This document shows, piece after piece, positions 1 through 7,493 of a stretch of DNA of 21,216 nucleotides; the stretch's first letter is position 1; each line of letters opens with the position of its first letter. The stretch is from JBEVEP01 sp040512755 (GTDB taxonomy: Bacteria; Pseudomonadota; Alphaproteobacteria; Rhizobiales; Rhizobiaceae), in the NCBI GenBank assembly GCA_040512755.1, contig JBEVEP010000158.1, forward strand, positions 1-21,216. The letters are read 5' to 3'. The notes beneath the pieces were generated by a model. That model was not told the origin of the DNA. It did no database searches and was given only the letters and a program-made list of their open reading frames with translations. The translations under genes and the position numbers were made by a program.

Positions 1-1454
<1,454 letters not shown>

Positions 1455-1538
1455 CCCGAATTTTCTCACACAGTGCCTGAATGATCGGCTGCCGGAAGGT
1501 CGCCGGGCCAGAACAACAACCAACAAGGAGCAAGTTCC

Positions 1539-1931
1539 ATGACCATGCAGAACACCACCAAGCAATCACTCGCCCGGCGTTTTGAAGACTACCAACCAAC
1601 CAAATCGATGCTGGCCTGGGCCTGCGTTGCGACCGCAGTCGCCACGATGATCATCGGGTTCGGCTGGGGCGGATGGGTCACCGGGGGGACATCCCGTTCG
1701 CTTGCAATGACCGCCGGTGACGCGGCCCGCAGCGAACTGGCCTCGGTCATCTGCGTCGAACGGTTCAAGGCCACACCAGATTCGGCCGCCAAGCTCGTCG
1801 AGTTCAAGGCCATCACGGACAGCTACAAGAAGCGGCAATTCGTTGAGACCGGCGGCTGGGCGACCATGCCGGGGCAGAAGTCTCCGGATCGGCGTGCCGC
1901 GGAAGGCTGCGCTGTCGCACTCGCAGCGTGA
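1539..1931 (+). CDS. Small single-pass membrane protein, function unknown
   Basis: A 130-residue protein of unrecognised family. The ATG at 1539 is preceded by AAGGAG at 1525-1530, eight bases upstream, which supports this start over the ATG two codons later. Residues ~22-45 form one hydrophobic Gly/Ala-rich segment (LAWACVATAVATMIIGFGWG) after a short positively charged N-terminus, consistent with an N-in anchor or uncleaved signal. The remaining ~85 residues are soluble, with two cysteines (one in SVICVERF, one near the end in EGCAVALAA). It starts 84 bases downstream of groEL on the same strand and may be read through from it, but no heat-shock role can be assigned from sequence alone. Confidence 0.72.
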   Translation: MTMQNTTKQSLARRFEDYQPTKSMLAWACVATAVATMIIGFGWGGWVTGGTSRSLAMTAGDAARSELASVICVERFKATPDSAAKLVEFKAITDSYKKRQFVETGGWATMPGQKSPDRRAAEGCAVALAA

Positions 1932-2022
1932 CATCCTAGCGATCAAGGCGAGCGAGAAAAAACTGCCAGTTTTCGGCGCACGATGGGGTGAGCCTTGGCA
2001 CCTGTTTCGTGAAGGAGTTGCA

Positions 2023-2811
2023 ATGATCAGTTTCCGCGATACCACCTTACGAATTCTGTTGCGGGCAGTGATCGTGCTTGGCCTGTGCGCAGTCATGCCG
2101 GGGACTGCGCTTGCTCAAAGTGAGCCCAGTGCAGTTCCTTCCAACGCGCACGCAATAAATTACGGCAAGGGCTGGGAATGCGACCAGGGGTATAGGGACG
2201 ATGCTGGCGCTTGTGCAGCGATTGTCGTGCCACGCGACGCCTATGCGACCAACGAAACATATGGGCGCGGGTGGGAATGCAATTTTGGCCGTCGCATGGT
2301 TGATGAAACATGTGTTCTCGTGAAGGTGCCGGCCAACGGGTATTTGACGGATGCCAATTATGGCTCCGGCTGGACATGCGAACGCGGGTATCGCGAGACC
2401 GAGGCCGAGTGCATCGCAATCGACGTCCCCGAGAATGGATATTTGACCGACACGGCCTACGCGCTGGGCTGGGCCTGTGATCGTGGCTTTCGAGCCAAAG
2501 ACAACCGATGCGAGGCCATCAAAGTGCCCGCCAACGCCTACCTGACAAACCTCGGCTATGACGAGGGCTGGGCGTGCGAGCGGGGATACCAGGTAGCTGG
2601 AGAAGCCTGTGTGGCGATCGCGATGCCAACGAACAGCCACTTGTCTGACATGCCTGGCCCGGGATGGGAATGCGATCGCGGCTATCGGGTGAGCGAGGGG
2701 GCTTGCCGGAAGCTGCTCGTTCCTGACAATGCGCATGTCGACTTTGGGGGAAACGACTGGGTGTGCAACAGGCCCTTGCGCAAGGTTGGTAATGCCTGTG
2801 CCCGAGAGTAG
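2023..2811 (+). CDS. Secreted protein of seven Cys-pair tandem repeats
   Basis: A 262-residue exported protein. An open frame extends upstream to 1717 through the preceding gene, but the ATG at 2023 is chosen. It has GAAGGAG at 2011-2017 and is followed at once by a signal peptide: a basic n-region, the hydrophobic run ILLRAVIVLGLCAVM, and a likely cut after TALA at residue 31. The mature part is almost entirely seven repeats of ~33 residues with the pattern VPxNxYLT...GWxCxRGYR...C. In all seven copies the two cysteines are exactly ten residues apart (C-x10-C). The 14 cysteines are probably paired within repeats after export to the periplasm, which is inference. No family name is recognised. 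The repeat layout suggests an adhesin-like, envelope or host-interaction protein rather than an enzyme. Confidence 0.8.
   Translation: MISFRDTTLRILLRAVIVLGLCAVMPGTALAQSEPSAVPSNAHAINYGKGWECDQGYRDDAGACAAIVVPRDAYATNETYGRGWECNFGRRMVDETCVLVKVPANGYLTDANYGSGWTCERGYRETEAECIAIDVPENGYLTDTAYALGWACDRGFRAKDNRCEAIKVPANAYLTNLGYDEGWACERGYQVAGEACVAIAMPTNSHLSDMPGPGWECDRGYRVSEGACRKLLVPDNAHVDFGGNDWVCNRPLRKVGNACARE
2131..2808 (+). repeat. Seven in-frame ~100-bp protein-coding repeats
   Basis: Each unit encodes ~33 residues centred on GWxC followed by RGYR-like residues and a second Cys. The units are diverged at DNA level, so this is an old internal duplication rather than a recent slippage array. The last unit is the most degenerate (NDWVCNRPLR replacing GWxCxRGYR) and forms the C-terminus. 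Confidence 0.8.
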
Positions 2812-2869
2812 CAGTTGTTCGAAGGGCAGGTCGCACAGGTGATTGGCGTCCGCAGGAAGGGATAATCAA

Positions 2870-3073
2870 ATGGCCGCTTCCTACAGGTTCCACAAATTTG
2901 CATTCCATCTTGGTGAATTGGTCCTCATTGCGGCAACCGGCAAAGCTGGCACGATCGTCGCGCTTGCCGAAAACCCTCATGAGGACGCAGATTCCTTTTT
3001 GGTACAGACGTCGCCAGCCAGTCAGGAATGGTGCAATGGAAACCTTCTCAGACGACCTGTTCTCGATGTCTGA
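2870..3073 (+). CDS. Small conserved-looking protein (67 aa), unknown function
   Basis: A 67-residue protein starting MAASYRFHKFAFHLGELV. The ATG at 2870 has AGGAAGG at 2854-2860, a good ribosome site; a longer frame from 2843 lacks one. The middle (LGELVLIAATGKAGTIVALAE, then SFLV and EWCNGNLL) reads like a compact beta-rich fold, with a Gly-Thr-Ile turn and a terminal Trp/Leu motif. The general plan (MAA-x-x-RF, then a GxxV strand, then an FLV- or YRI-type strand) resembles the 76-residue protein encoded at 3532-3762 on the opposite strand, suggesting related folds. That similarity is judged by eye. No function can be assigned. Confidence 0.6.
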   Translation: MAASYRFHKFAFHLGELVLIAATGKAGTIVALAENPHEDADSFLVQTSPASQEWCNGNLLRRPVLDV

Positions 3074-3153
3074 GACATGCACGCTTTGCTGGTTCGCACA
3101 GGAAGTCCCCTGCTTCGCACACCAACCCAGTGGCCTGCTCGCCTAGCGGCAGG

Positions 3154-3333
3154 TCAACGCCTCTTGAAAGTCCTTGCGGCGTCGGGCTCCTGCGGCATGT
3201 CAAGCGTGCGAAACAATGATCTCGCCAGCCCAATCGCAGCGCTGGCGTCGAATTCGTCGCAAGTGACGCGGCCGAGGATGGCACAGGTATCGTCCCGCTC
3301 GCGGACGCGGTAGAATTCAATGAGAACTTTCAT
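3154..3333 (-). CDS. Small protein (59 aa), last gene of a four-gene minus-strand cluster
   Basis: A 59-codon gene read on the minus strand from an ATG at 3333 to a TGA at 3154. It begins MKVLIEFYRVRERDD, continues TCAILGRVTCDEFDA, and ends in a conserved-looking helix (AIGLARSLFRTLDMPQEPDA). The amphipathic pattern and typical codon use make it look like a genuine gene rather than a shadow. The overlapping frames on both strands are rich in Arg, Ser and Pro and look non-coding. No strong ribosome site is seen upstream, so it may be translated from the messenger of the genes before it. Function unknown. Confidence 0.6.
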   Translation of the reverse strand: MKVLIEFYRVRERDDTCAILGRVTCDEFDASAAIGLARSLFRTLDMPQEPDAARTFKRR

Positions 3334-3377
3334 CGCAGCGCCCGGGTAGGTCGGACAGCGCGGTTGTGCGAAGCTCC

Positions 3378-3518
3378 TCAGCCCTTCGGCTTTCTCGGGG
3401 CATTGCGGTCGTCAGCCTGCTTGAGCTGCGATCCGAAAGTCGTGGCCGGCTTCGCGGGCGCTTTCTCTTTCTTCGGCTTTCGGGGCTCCCGATTGCTGCG
3501 CTGTTGACCTTTGGCCAT
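3378..3518 (-). CDS. Very small basic protein (46 aa)
   Basis: The minus-strand frame begins MAKGQQRSNREPRKPKKEK and ends NAPRKPKG, 46 residues, with a TGA at 3378. The ATG at 3518 is preceded by GAGGAGAT about six bases upstream, a strong ribosome site. It is extremely rich in Lys, Arg and Pro, lacks any hydrophobic core, and should be disordered; nucleic acid or ribosome association would be plausible, but this is inference. I believe proteins starting MAKGQQRSNRE recur in rhizobia, from memory and unverified. It follows the gene at 3532 by 13 bases and is probably co-transcribed with it. Confidence 0.68.
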   Translation of the reverse strand: MAKGQQRSNREPRKPKKEKAPAKPATTFGSQLKQADDRNAPRKPKG

Positions 3519-3531
3519 TTTTTGATCTCCT

Positions 3532-3762
3532 CTACCTCGGGTCAATGCCGCCCTGAAGCGATGACTCGATCTCTTCTAGACTGTCTTCCGTTTCTACCCG
3601 CTCATGACGCTCGTCATCGTTGCGAATGCGGTACTGAGGTGAATTGTCCCTGGCCGGCAGGGTTCCGGTGATGCGGTAGGTTTCCGCTGTCCTGGGGGAC
3701 ATGCCGAACCTGTTTTTCAGCCAGACCGACTGACCAATTGCAAAGCGATGAGCTGCTGCCAT
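3532..3762 (-). CDS. Small protein (76 aa), unknown function
   Basis: A 76-residue protein starting MAAAHRFAIGQSVWLKNRFG. The frame is open back to 3906, but the ATG at 3762 is preferred because it lies just after the neighbouring gene ends (3785), has an AGGAC-type ribosome site, and starts the segment that looks conserved. The N-terminal half (GQSVWLKNRFGMSP, then TYRITGTLPARDNSPQYRIRND) suggests a small SH3-like barrel. The C-terminal third is acidic (VETEDSLEEIESS). It lies between the 88-residue gene (22-base gap) and the 46-residue gene (13-base gap) in one minus-strand cluster. No function recognised. Confidence 0.68.
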   Translation of the reverse strand: MAAAHRFAIGQSVWLKNRFGMSPRTAETYRITGTLPARDNSPQYRIRNDDERHERVETEDSLEEIESSLQGGIDPR

Positions 3763-3784
3763 GTTGATTTGTCCTGCGGCTCCG

Positions 3785-4051
3785 TTAGTGCCCTGTTTCG
3801 TGGTCTTGCCGCACTGCAGCTTCGAGTTCGGAATGATCGATCGCGACCAGCTGACTTGTCCTGCTGTTTGACGATATGGCAGGCAGATGAATGAAAGTCG
3901 CAACACGCCGATAGGCCAGCCAGGAAATTCCGTCGATCAGTTCCTCGTCTTCGTCGATCGTATAGTTGCCTGGTGGCTGAATCTCGTCCGCGCCCCTCAG
4001 CACAAAGGGCACTGAGAAGTTTACGATGTAATGCTTGGTGCGCCTCAACAA
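3785..4051 (-). CDS. Small protein (88 aa), first gene of minus-strand cluster
   Basis: An 88-residue protein that probably starts at a TTG (4051, or the adjacent TTG at 4048); GAGGAC sits about eight bases upstream and no ATG is available nearby. The sequence (KHYIVNFSVPFVLRG, then PPGNYTIDEDEELIDGISWLAYRRVATFIHLP) has a strongly beta pattern with a Pro-Gly-x-Tyr turn and a conserved-looking LAYRRVAT strand. The C-terminus holds HSELEAAVRQD. Its sharing of a strand and tight spacing with three further small genes downstream suggests an operon. Function unknown; the TTG start is inferred and a slightly different N-terminus is possible. Confidence 0.62.
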   Translation of the reverse strand: MLRRTKHYIVNFSVPFVLRGADEIQPPGNYTIDEDEELIDGISWLAYRRVATFIHLPAISSNSRTSQLVAIDHSELEAAVRQDHETGH

Positions 4052-4165
4052 GAGCTTGTCCTCAAGGGGAAAAACAAAAGTGATGCCTCCTCATTCGACT
4101 TTCGCCGGACTCGCCGAGATGGGAGCTGCCAGTACATCCGTGGTCAGCTCCACTGATCGGTCCGC
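4052..4165. other. Short gap with GGAGCTG/CAGCTCC inverted motifs
   Basis: No gene is seen. GGAGCTG near 4122 and CAGCTCC near 4145 can pair, and a further GGAGCTG lies at the end of the cold-shock gene. This might form a transcription end for that gene, but there is no T run, so it is weak. Confidence 0.3.
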
Positions 4166-4372
4166 TCATAGGAGCTGAAGGTTCGCCGCCGAACTACGTC
4201 CTTTGGCATCCTGCTCGAGATCGAACTGCAATTTCTGGCCTTCGACGAGCCCGCCAAGGCCGGCCCGGTCTAGCGCGCTGATGTGGACAAAGACGTCCTT
4301 GCCGCCATCGGCCGGCTCGATGAAGCCGAAACCCTTCTGGCCGTTGTAGAATTTTACTGTTCCTATGTTCAT
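4166..4372 (-). CDS. Cold-shock domain protein (CspA family)
   Basis: A 68-residue single cold-shock domain that binds single-stranded RNA or DNA and acts as an RNA chaperone. The start at 4372 (MNIGTVKFYNGQKGFGFIEP) is chosen over the frame opening at 4420, because it matches the family's N-terminus and has AAGGA eight bases upstream. RNP1 is KGFGFIEP and RNP2 is DVFVHISAL; both aromatic clusters are intact. The C-terminus (LQFDLEQDAKGRSSAANLQLL) is typical of alphaproteobacterial Csp proteins. It is monocistronic on the minus strand, and the long upstream gap could hold an extended 5' leader as in other csp genes. Which paralogue it is cannot be decided. Confidence 0.93.
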   Translation of the reverse strand: MNIGTVKFYNGQKGFGFIEPADGGKDVFVHISALDRAGLGGLVEGQKLQFDLEQDAKGRSSAANLQLL

Positions 4373-4993
4373 CGGAGTGTCCTTGAAAACGAGCAATCGC
4401 GCAGCAGTGTGTGCTACCACGCTTCAAGTCATCGAAATCTGGAACGGGGATGGCGGGTCGAGAGCCTCTGACGCCGCGAAAGCCAAACTTGGCCCAAACA
4501 AACGATGAGAACCATTACGCGCTAATTGAGGTTTTATTGAGAGATTGCAACCCGAACGAACGACCGCTTTTCGGAGGGCCATTTTATCCTATGAAGATCC
4601 GGATTGGATCGCAGATCGGCCCTGACGAGCTGCGCCAGCGGAGGACTGGAAGGGCGCGAAGTGGCCCTTCTCTCGAACTCCGCCGAATGCCAGCACTTGG
4701 CGCTACTCGGACCTCCCGCTTGGTCGTGAATTAGACCCGACGCGCACCTTCCCCGGTTTCAGGCTGAAGGTCGCGTTAGAGTGGACAGCGGACGTCGAAC
4801 CGGAAGCACCGGAAGCGGAAGACACTACTGATAGTAGCGCTATCCAATTTCGCACCCTTCTAGATCCGGACGCCGACAATACCCGCGCTAGAGCCGACCG
4901 GTAGCGCGCATTTTCCTGGTAACATTTGTTCAAGACCGAACTGGCGACACTCGGCATACTGAATTCCGCAACTTGCACCGGGAGGCCCTTCGG
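4373..4993. other. 621-bp gap: csp upstream region and degraded coding remnant
   Basis: The left ~200 bases should carry the promoter and leader of the minus-strand cold-shock gene; a weak TTGCAA...AATTAG pair on the minus strand near 4540-4560 is a possible -35/-10. The right half contains the frameshifted remnant described separately, then ~90 bases before the methyltransferase with no clear motif. Confidence 0.4.
4591..4904 (+). pseudogene. Frameshifted small coding remnant, unknown family
   Basis: Two consecutive frames read as one plausible protein. The first starts at the ATG at 4591 (MKIRIGSQIGPDELRQR). The second is open from 4626 to a TAG at 4902 with 92 codons and no usable start: EDWKGAKWPFSRTPP, then WRYSDLPLGRELDPTRTFPG, then an acidic C-terminus (EPEAPEAEDTTD). 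The change of frame falls around 4630-4640. The composition of the second frame (Trp, Tyr, Asp-Leu-Pro motifs) is protein-like, unlike the alternative frames. I read it as a gene of ~104 codons broken by one small indel, or a sequencing error. The family is not recognised. Confidence 0.4.
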
Positions 4994-6019
4994 ATGTCCA
5001 CGCAAGAGATTCCGCCGCCCTTCGCCATCTTCAGCATGGTCACGGGCTACTATGTCTCACGTGCGATCTACGTCGTCGCCAAGCTGGGCATCGCCGATCA
5101 CTTGAGCGAATGCCCACGTAGCATCGATGATCTGGCTGCGGCGACCGGGACGCACGCGCCTTCTCTTAGGCGCGTCCTGCGTCTGCTCGCCAGCGTCGGC
5201 GTATTCACCGAGGAGGCGGATAGCCGGTTTGCCCTGACGCCGATCGGCGCCTGCCTCCGTGCCGGTGTGCCCGGTTCGATGCGCGCAGCGGTGCTGCTGT
5301 TCGGCGGCGTTACCCAGCAGGCTTGGGGCGATCTTCAGCACAGTGTCGAGACCGGCGAACCGGCTTTCCGCGGCGTCTTCGGCATGGATCCGTTCGACTA
5401 CATGGCGCAACATCCTGACGAGGCCGCGAATTTCGATGCAGCCATGGCCGACTTCACCAAGCACATCGCCACGGCGGTCGTTGCCGCCTACGACTTCTCG
5501 TCGTTCCGCCGCATCGTCGACGTTGGCGGCGGCAACGGCGCGCTCCTCGCCGGCATCCTGACAGCGAACCAGGCTCTTACGGGCGTGCTCTTCGATCTGC
5601 CCCAGGTGGCGGACCGGGCAATCACGCCGATGCGCGAATTCGGCCTGGCTGACCGCTGCAAGATCGTCGGCGGCGACTTCTTCAAGGCCGTGCCTGCCGG
5701 CGGCGACGCCTACCTGCTGAAGCACGTCATTCACGACTGGGATGACGACCGCGCCACGGAAGTTCTGAAGACCTGTCGTCGCGCGATGGGCACCGAGGCC
5801 AAGCTGCTGGTCCTCGAGGGCGTGTATCCGCCACGCATTGACCAGTCGGACGAAAGCCGCGGCGCTGCCGCCAACGATGTCAACATGCTCGTCTGCACCG
5901 GCGGCCGCCAGCGCTCGGAAGCCGAGTTCCGGAATCTCTATGAGGCGGCCGGTTTCAGGTTGACCCGGGTCCTGCCGACGCAGACGCCGGTAAAAGTGAT
6001 AGAGGGAATTTCCGCCTAG
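4994..6019 (+). CDS. SAM-dependent O-methyltransferase (COMT/ASMT-like)
   Basis: A 341-residue class I methyltransferase of the plant-COMT/acetylserotonin-methyltransferase type, transferring a methyl group from S-adenosylmethionine to a hydroxyl on a small aromatic or polyketide-like substrate. The N-terminal winged-helix dimerisation domain covers ~10-95 (SLRRVLRLLASVGVF, then LTPIG). The catalytic domain follows, with the SAM loop VDVGGGNG at 175-182, GDFF at 227-230, and KHVIHDWDD at 243-251, where the His of the HDW motif is the expected general base. RQRSEAEFRNLYEAAGF near 305-321 is the usual C-terminal helix. The ATG at 4994 has GGGAGG at 4979-4985; an upstream TTG at 4973 is less likely. 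No biosynthetic neighbours are seen, so the substrate is unknown. Confidence 0.92.
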   Translation: MSTQEIPPPFAIFSMVTGYYVSRAIYVVAKLGIADHLSECPRSIDDLAAATGTHAPSLRRVLRLLASVGVFTEEADSRFALTPIGACLRAGVPGSMRAAVLLFGGVTQQAWGDLQHSVETGEPAFRGVFGMDPFDYMAQHPDEAANFDAAMADFTKHIATAVVAAYDFSSFRRIVDVGGGNGALLAGILTANQALTGVLFDLPQVADRAITPMREFGLADRCKIVGGDFFKAVPAGGDAYLLKHVIHDWDDDRATEVLKTCRRAMGTEAKLLVLEGVYPPRIDQSDESRGAAANDVNMLVCTGGRQRSEAEFRNLYEAAGFRLTRVLPTQTPVKVIEGISA

Positions 6020-6294
6020 GTTCTAGGGGCCTCTCTTTTCAGCGCCTTCACAAAGCGGATGACGTCGCCTACCATGCCGTTGTCAAAGCGGTCGGCACGC
6101 CTTGCCGCCGCGCCGGGCGCAGGATGGGCGGCCCACAGAGCAGCCCGAACGCTTCCCGGCGGGCAAAGTCCTGGCCGCCGGCGCCACTTGAGCGGCTGGG
6201 GCCGCTGATCCGGCCGCGTGGATCTTACCCAACTCCCTCTCACAGCCTGCGCGGCCGGGATCCTTCCGAAGCGTTGCTCGACGGAGGCAAACCA
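6020..6294. other. Gap between methyltransferase and exported protein
   Basis: No convincing gene. A minus-strand frame ending at 6016 carries a protein-like end (ADRFDNGMVGDVIRFVKAL), but the rest of that frame is Arg/Pro-rich and lacks a credible start. It may be a remnant of a gene tail or chance. Confidence 0.3.
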
Positions 6295-6597
6295 ATGAAA
6301 CCGCTGTCCATGATGTCGAATATGCTGTTGTTGGCGTTTGCCACGGCAATGATCATGGCCAGCCCGGCTGGCGCCTTCGTGACCGATCCGCTGACGCGGT
6401 CCGATCGGATCTATCATCAGCTTCGACCCCCCGTTGGTACCCTACCGACACTGGAGCGAGCCGAGCGTCGCCGCGACTACCAGTATCAGCAGCAGCGCTA
6501 TCGGGAGCAGGATCGGCGCATGAACCAGGTGCCAAGGCCGCGGCCGGAAGTCCCGATCTTTCAGCCATGTGGAACTCAGCGACCATCTTGTCGTTGA
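6295..6597 (+). CDS. Small exported protein (100 aa), unknown function
   Basis: The ATG at 6295 has GGAGG ending at 6287, seven bases upstream. The start begins a clear signal peptide: MKPLSMMSNMLLLAFATAM followed by a probable cut after SPAGA at about residue 27. The mature part is ~73 residues, rich in Arg, Gln, Tyr and Pro (RRRDYQYQQQRYREQDRR), probably disordered, and ends in a two-cysteine segment (FQPCGTQRPSC). It could be a periplasmic or secreted protein of the kind abundant in rhizobial genomes. No operon partner is obvious. Confidence 0.6.
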   Translation: MKPLSMMSNMLLLAFATAMIMASPAGAFVTDPLTRSDRIYHQLRPPVGTLPTLERAERRRDYQYQQQRYREQDRRMNQVPRPRPEVPIFQPCGTQRPSCR

Positions 6598-7134
6598 TCC
6601 AATGCTTCCCATGGTAAGCAATCAACCAGAGTCCAAAATGAACGGGCCTTTTATCAAGTCTCCCCAATTCCTCCGCGAATTGAAGTACTAACCTCCAACC
6701 ACATACCCAAGGGAATCAACGGTCAACAATCATTCGGCCTCCCGCTAGGCAAGCACCCACCCATGCGCGCGGCCGCAGCTTGTTGCCTCCGGCCGACCTC
6801 AACGTCACGTGTTGGGCCCATCCCGACGAATGGAAGATGGCGTGCGAGGACCGCTTAGGGGTCACGAGCCGCCGTTGAGTTGAATCAATCGAACGTCCGA
6901 GCTGGGTCAGAATCGGCTGTTCGGCGATTTGAGGCCAGCGTCTGCTTCGCGCCATTTCCTGACCTTCGCTGAGGCGGTTACAAAGGTCCGCCTACGAGCC
7001 CTCACGTGACATTCCTCGAACGACAGCTAAGGGAGCGATGTTAGGTTGAGCTCTCCTATGGTGGAAACCTGCCCGCGTGGAATTGAGTATCTGTAGCAAC
7101 GCCTGTGGTGTACCTTACGCCCAAGGATGCATCC
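6598..7134. other. 537-bp gap without a recognisable gene
   Basis: Frames on both strands are short and of non-coding composition. The right end carries the upstream sequence of the binding-protein remnant. I see no tRNA, IS terminus or strong promoter. The lower coding density fits decayed accessory DNA. Confidence 0.45.
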
Positions 7135-7437
7135 ATGCGCCTATGCCTTTTCGCTAGTGTCATGATCTTTGCGACCGCTCTAGGCGCACGGGCGGAGGTT
7201 GCCTGGCTTGGTGAGCAAATGCAGTGTGGCGCGGCTCTGGCTGTGGCGGACATTATCGCTGGCCGCTGCGCTGGAGGGACAGGGTCCCGGGAGCTGCTGC
7301 CGGCGATAGAGTCGCTTTACAATCATGAATTCAGCACGGTGCTTGGCCTGATCGCCTTCGACGCCAAAGGCGATCTCACCACCCAAAGCACGGTATCGTA
7401 CGTGCGGGAGGGCGGCGAGTACGTGCCAGTCGAATAA
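7135..7437 (+). pseudogene. Internally deleted periplasmic binding protein remnant
   Basis: A 100-residue frame that joins the two ends of a branched-chain-amino-acid-type periplasmic binding protein (Peripla_BP_6 family). The N-terminus is a signal peptide (MRLCLFASVMIFATALGARA) followed by AWLGEQMQCGAALAVADI, which lines up with AWSGEQYQRAVNLAVEEL near the start of the full protein encoded at 10356. The C-terminus (FSTVLGLIAFDAKGDLTTQ, then GGEYVPVE) lines up with FDTVLGKIGFDEKGDVTGF and DGTYVPFE at that protein's end. About 270 residues between are missing, with a short unrelated joint (RCAGGTGSRELL). AAGGA lies about eight bases before the ATG at 7135, so it may still be translated and exported, but it cannot fold into a two-lobe binding protein. 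Confidence 0.72.
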
Positions 7438-7493
7438 GCCGTTGTCGTTTTTAGGAAATACGATCGCCCCTAACTGCGTAGGCAGTTCCCGCA

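Noticed and set aside
1717..2022. In-frame N-terminal extension of the seven-repeat protein
   Set aside because: It overlaps the preceding membrane-protein gene in another frame and is rich in Arg, Ser and Pro. The ATG at 2023 has a good ribosome site and is followed directly by a signal peptide.
2898..3219. Possible frameshift continuation of the 67-residue protein into other plus frames
   Set aside because: The chosen frame already ends with a plausible Trp/Leu motif (EWCNGNLL), so no frameshift is needed.
6016..6417. Minus-strand frame ending in DNGMVGDVIRFVKALK
   Set aside because: A short protein-like tail without a credible start or ribosome site; most of the frame is Arg/Pro-rich. 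Perhaps a remnant, but not supportable as a gene.
6353..6667. Minus-strand frame with a protein-like start (RPVHFGLWLIAYHGKHWIND)
   Set aside because: Only the first ~35 codons look coding. The rest is the shadow of the exported-protein gene at 6295-6597, which has a better start and signal peptide.
6716..6955. 79-codon minus-strand frame in the 6598-7134 gap
   Set aside because: Composition is not coding-like, no ribosome site is present and no motif is seen.
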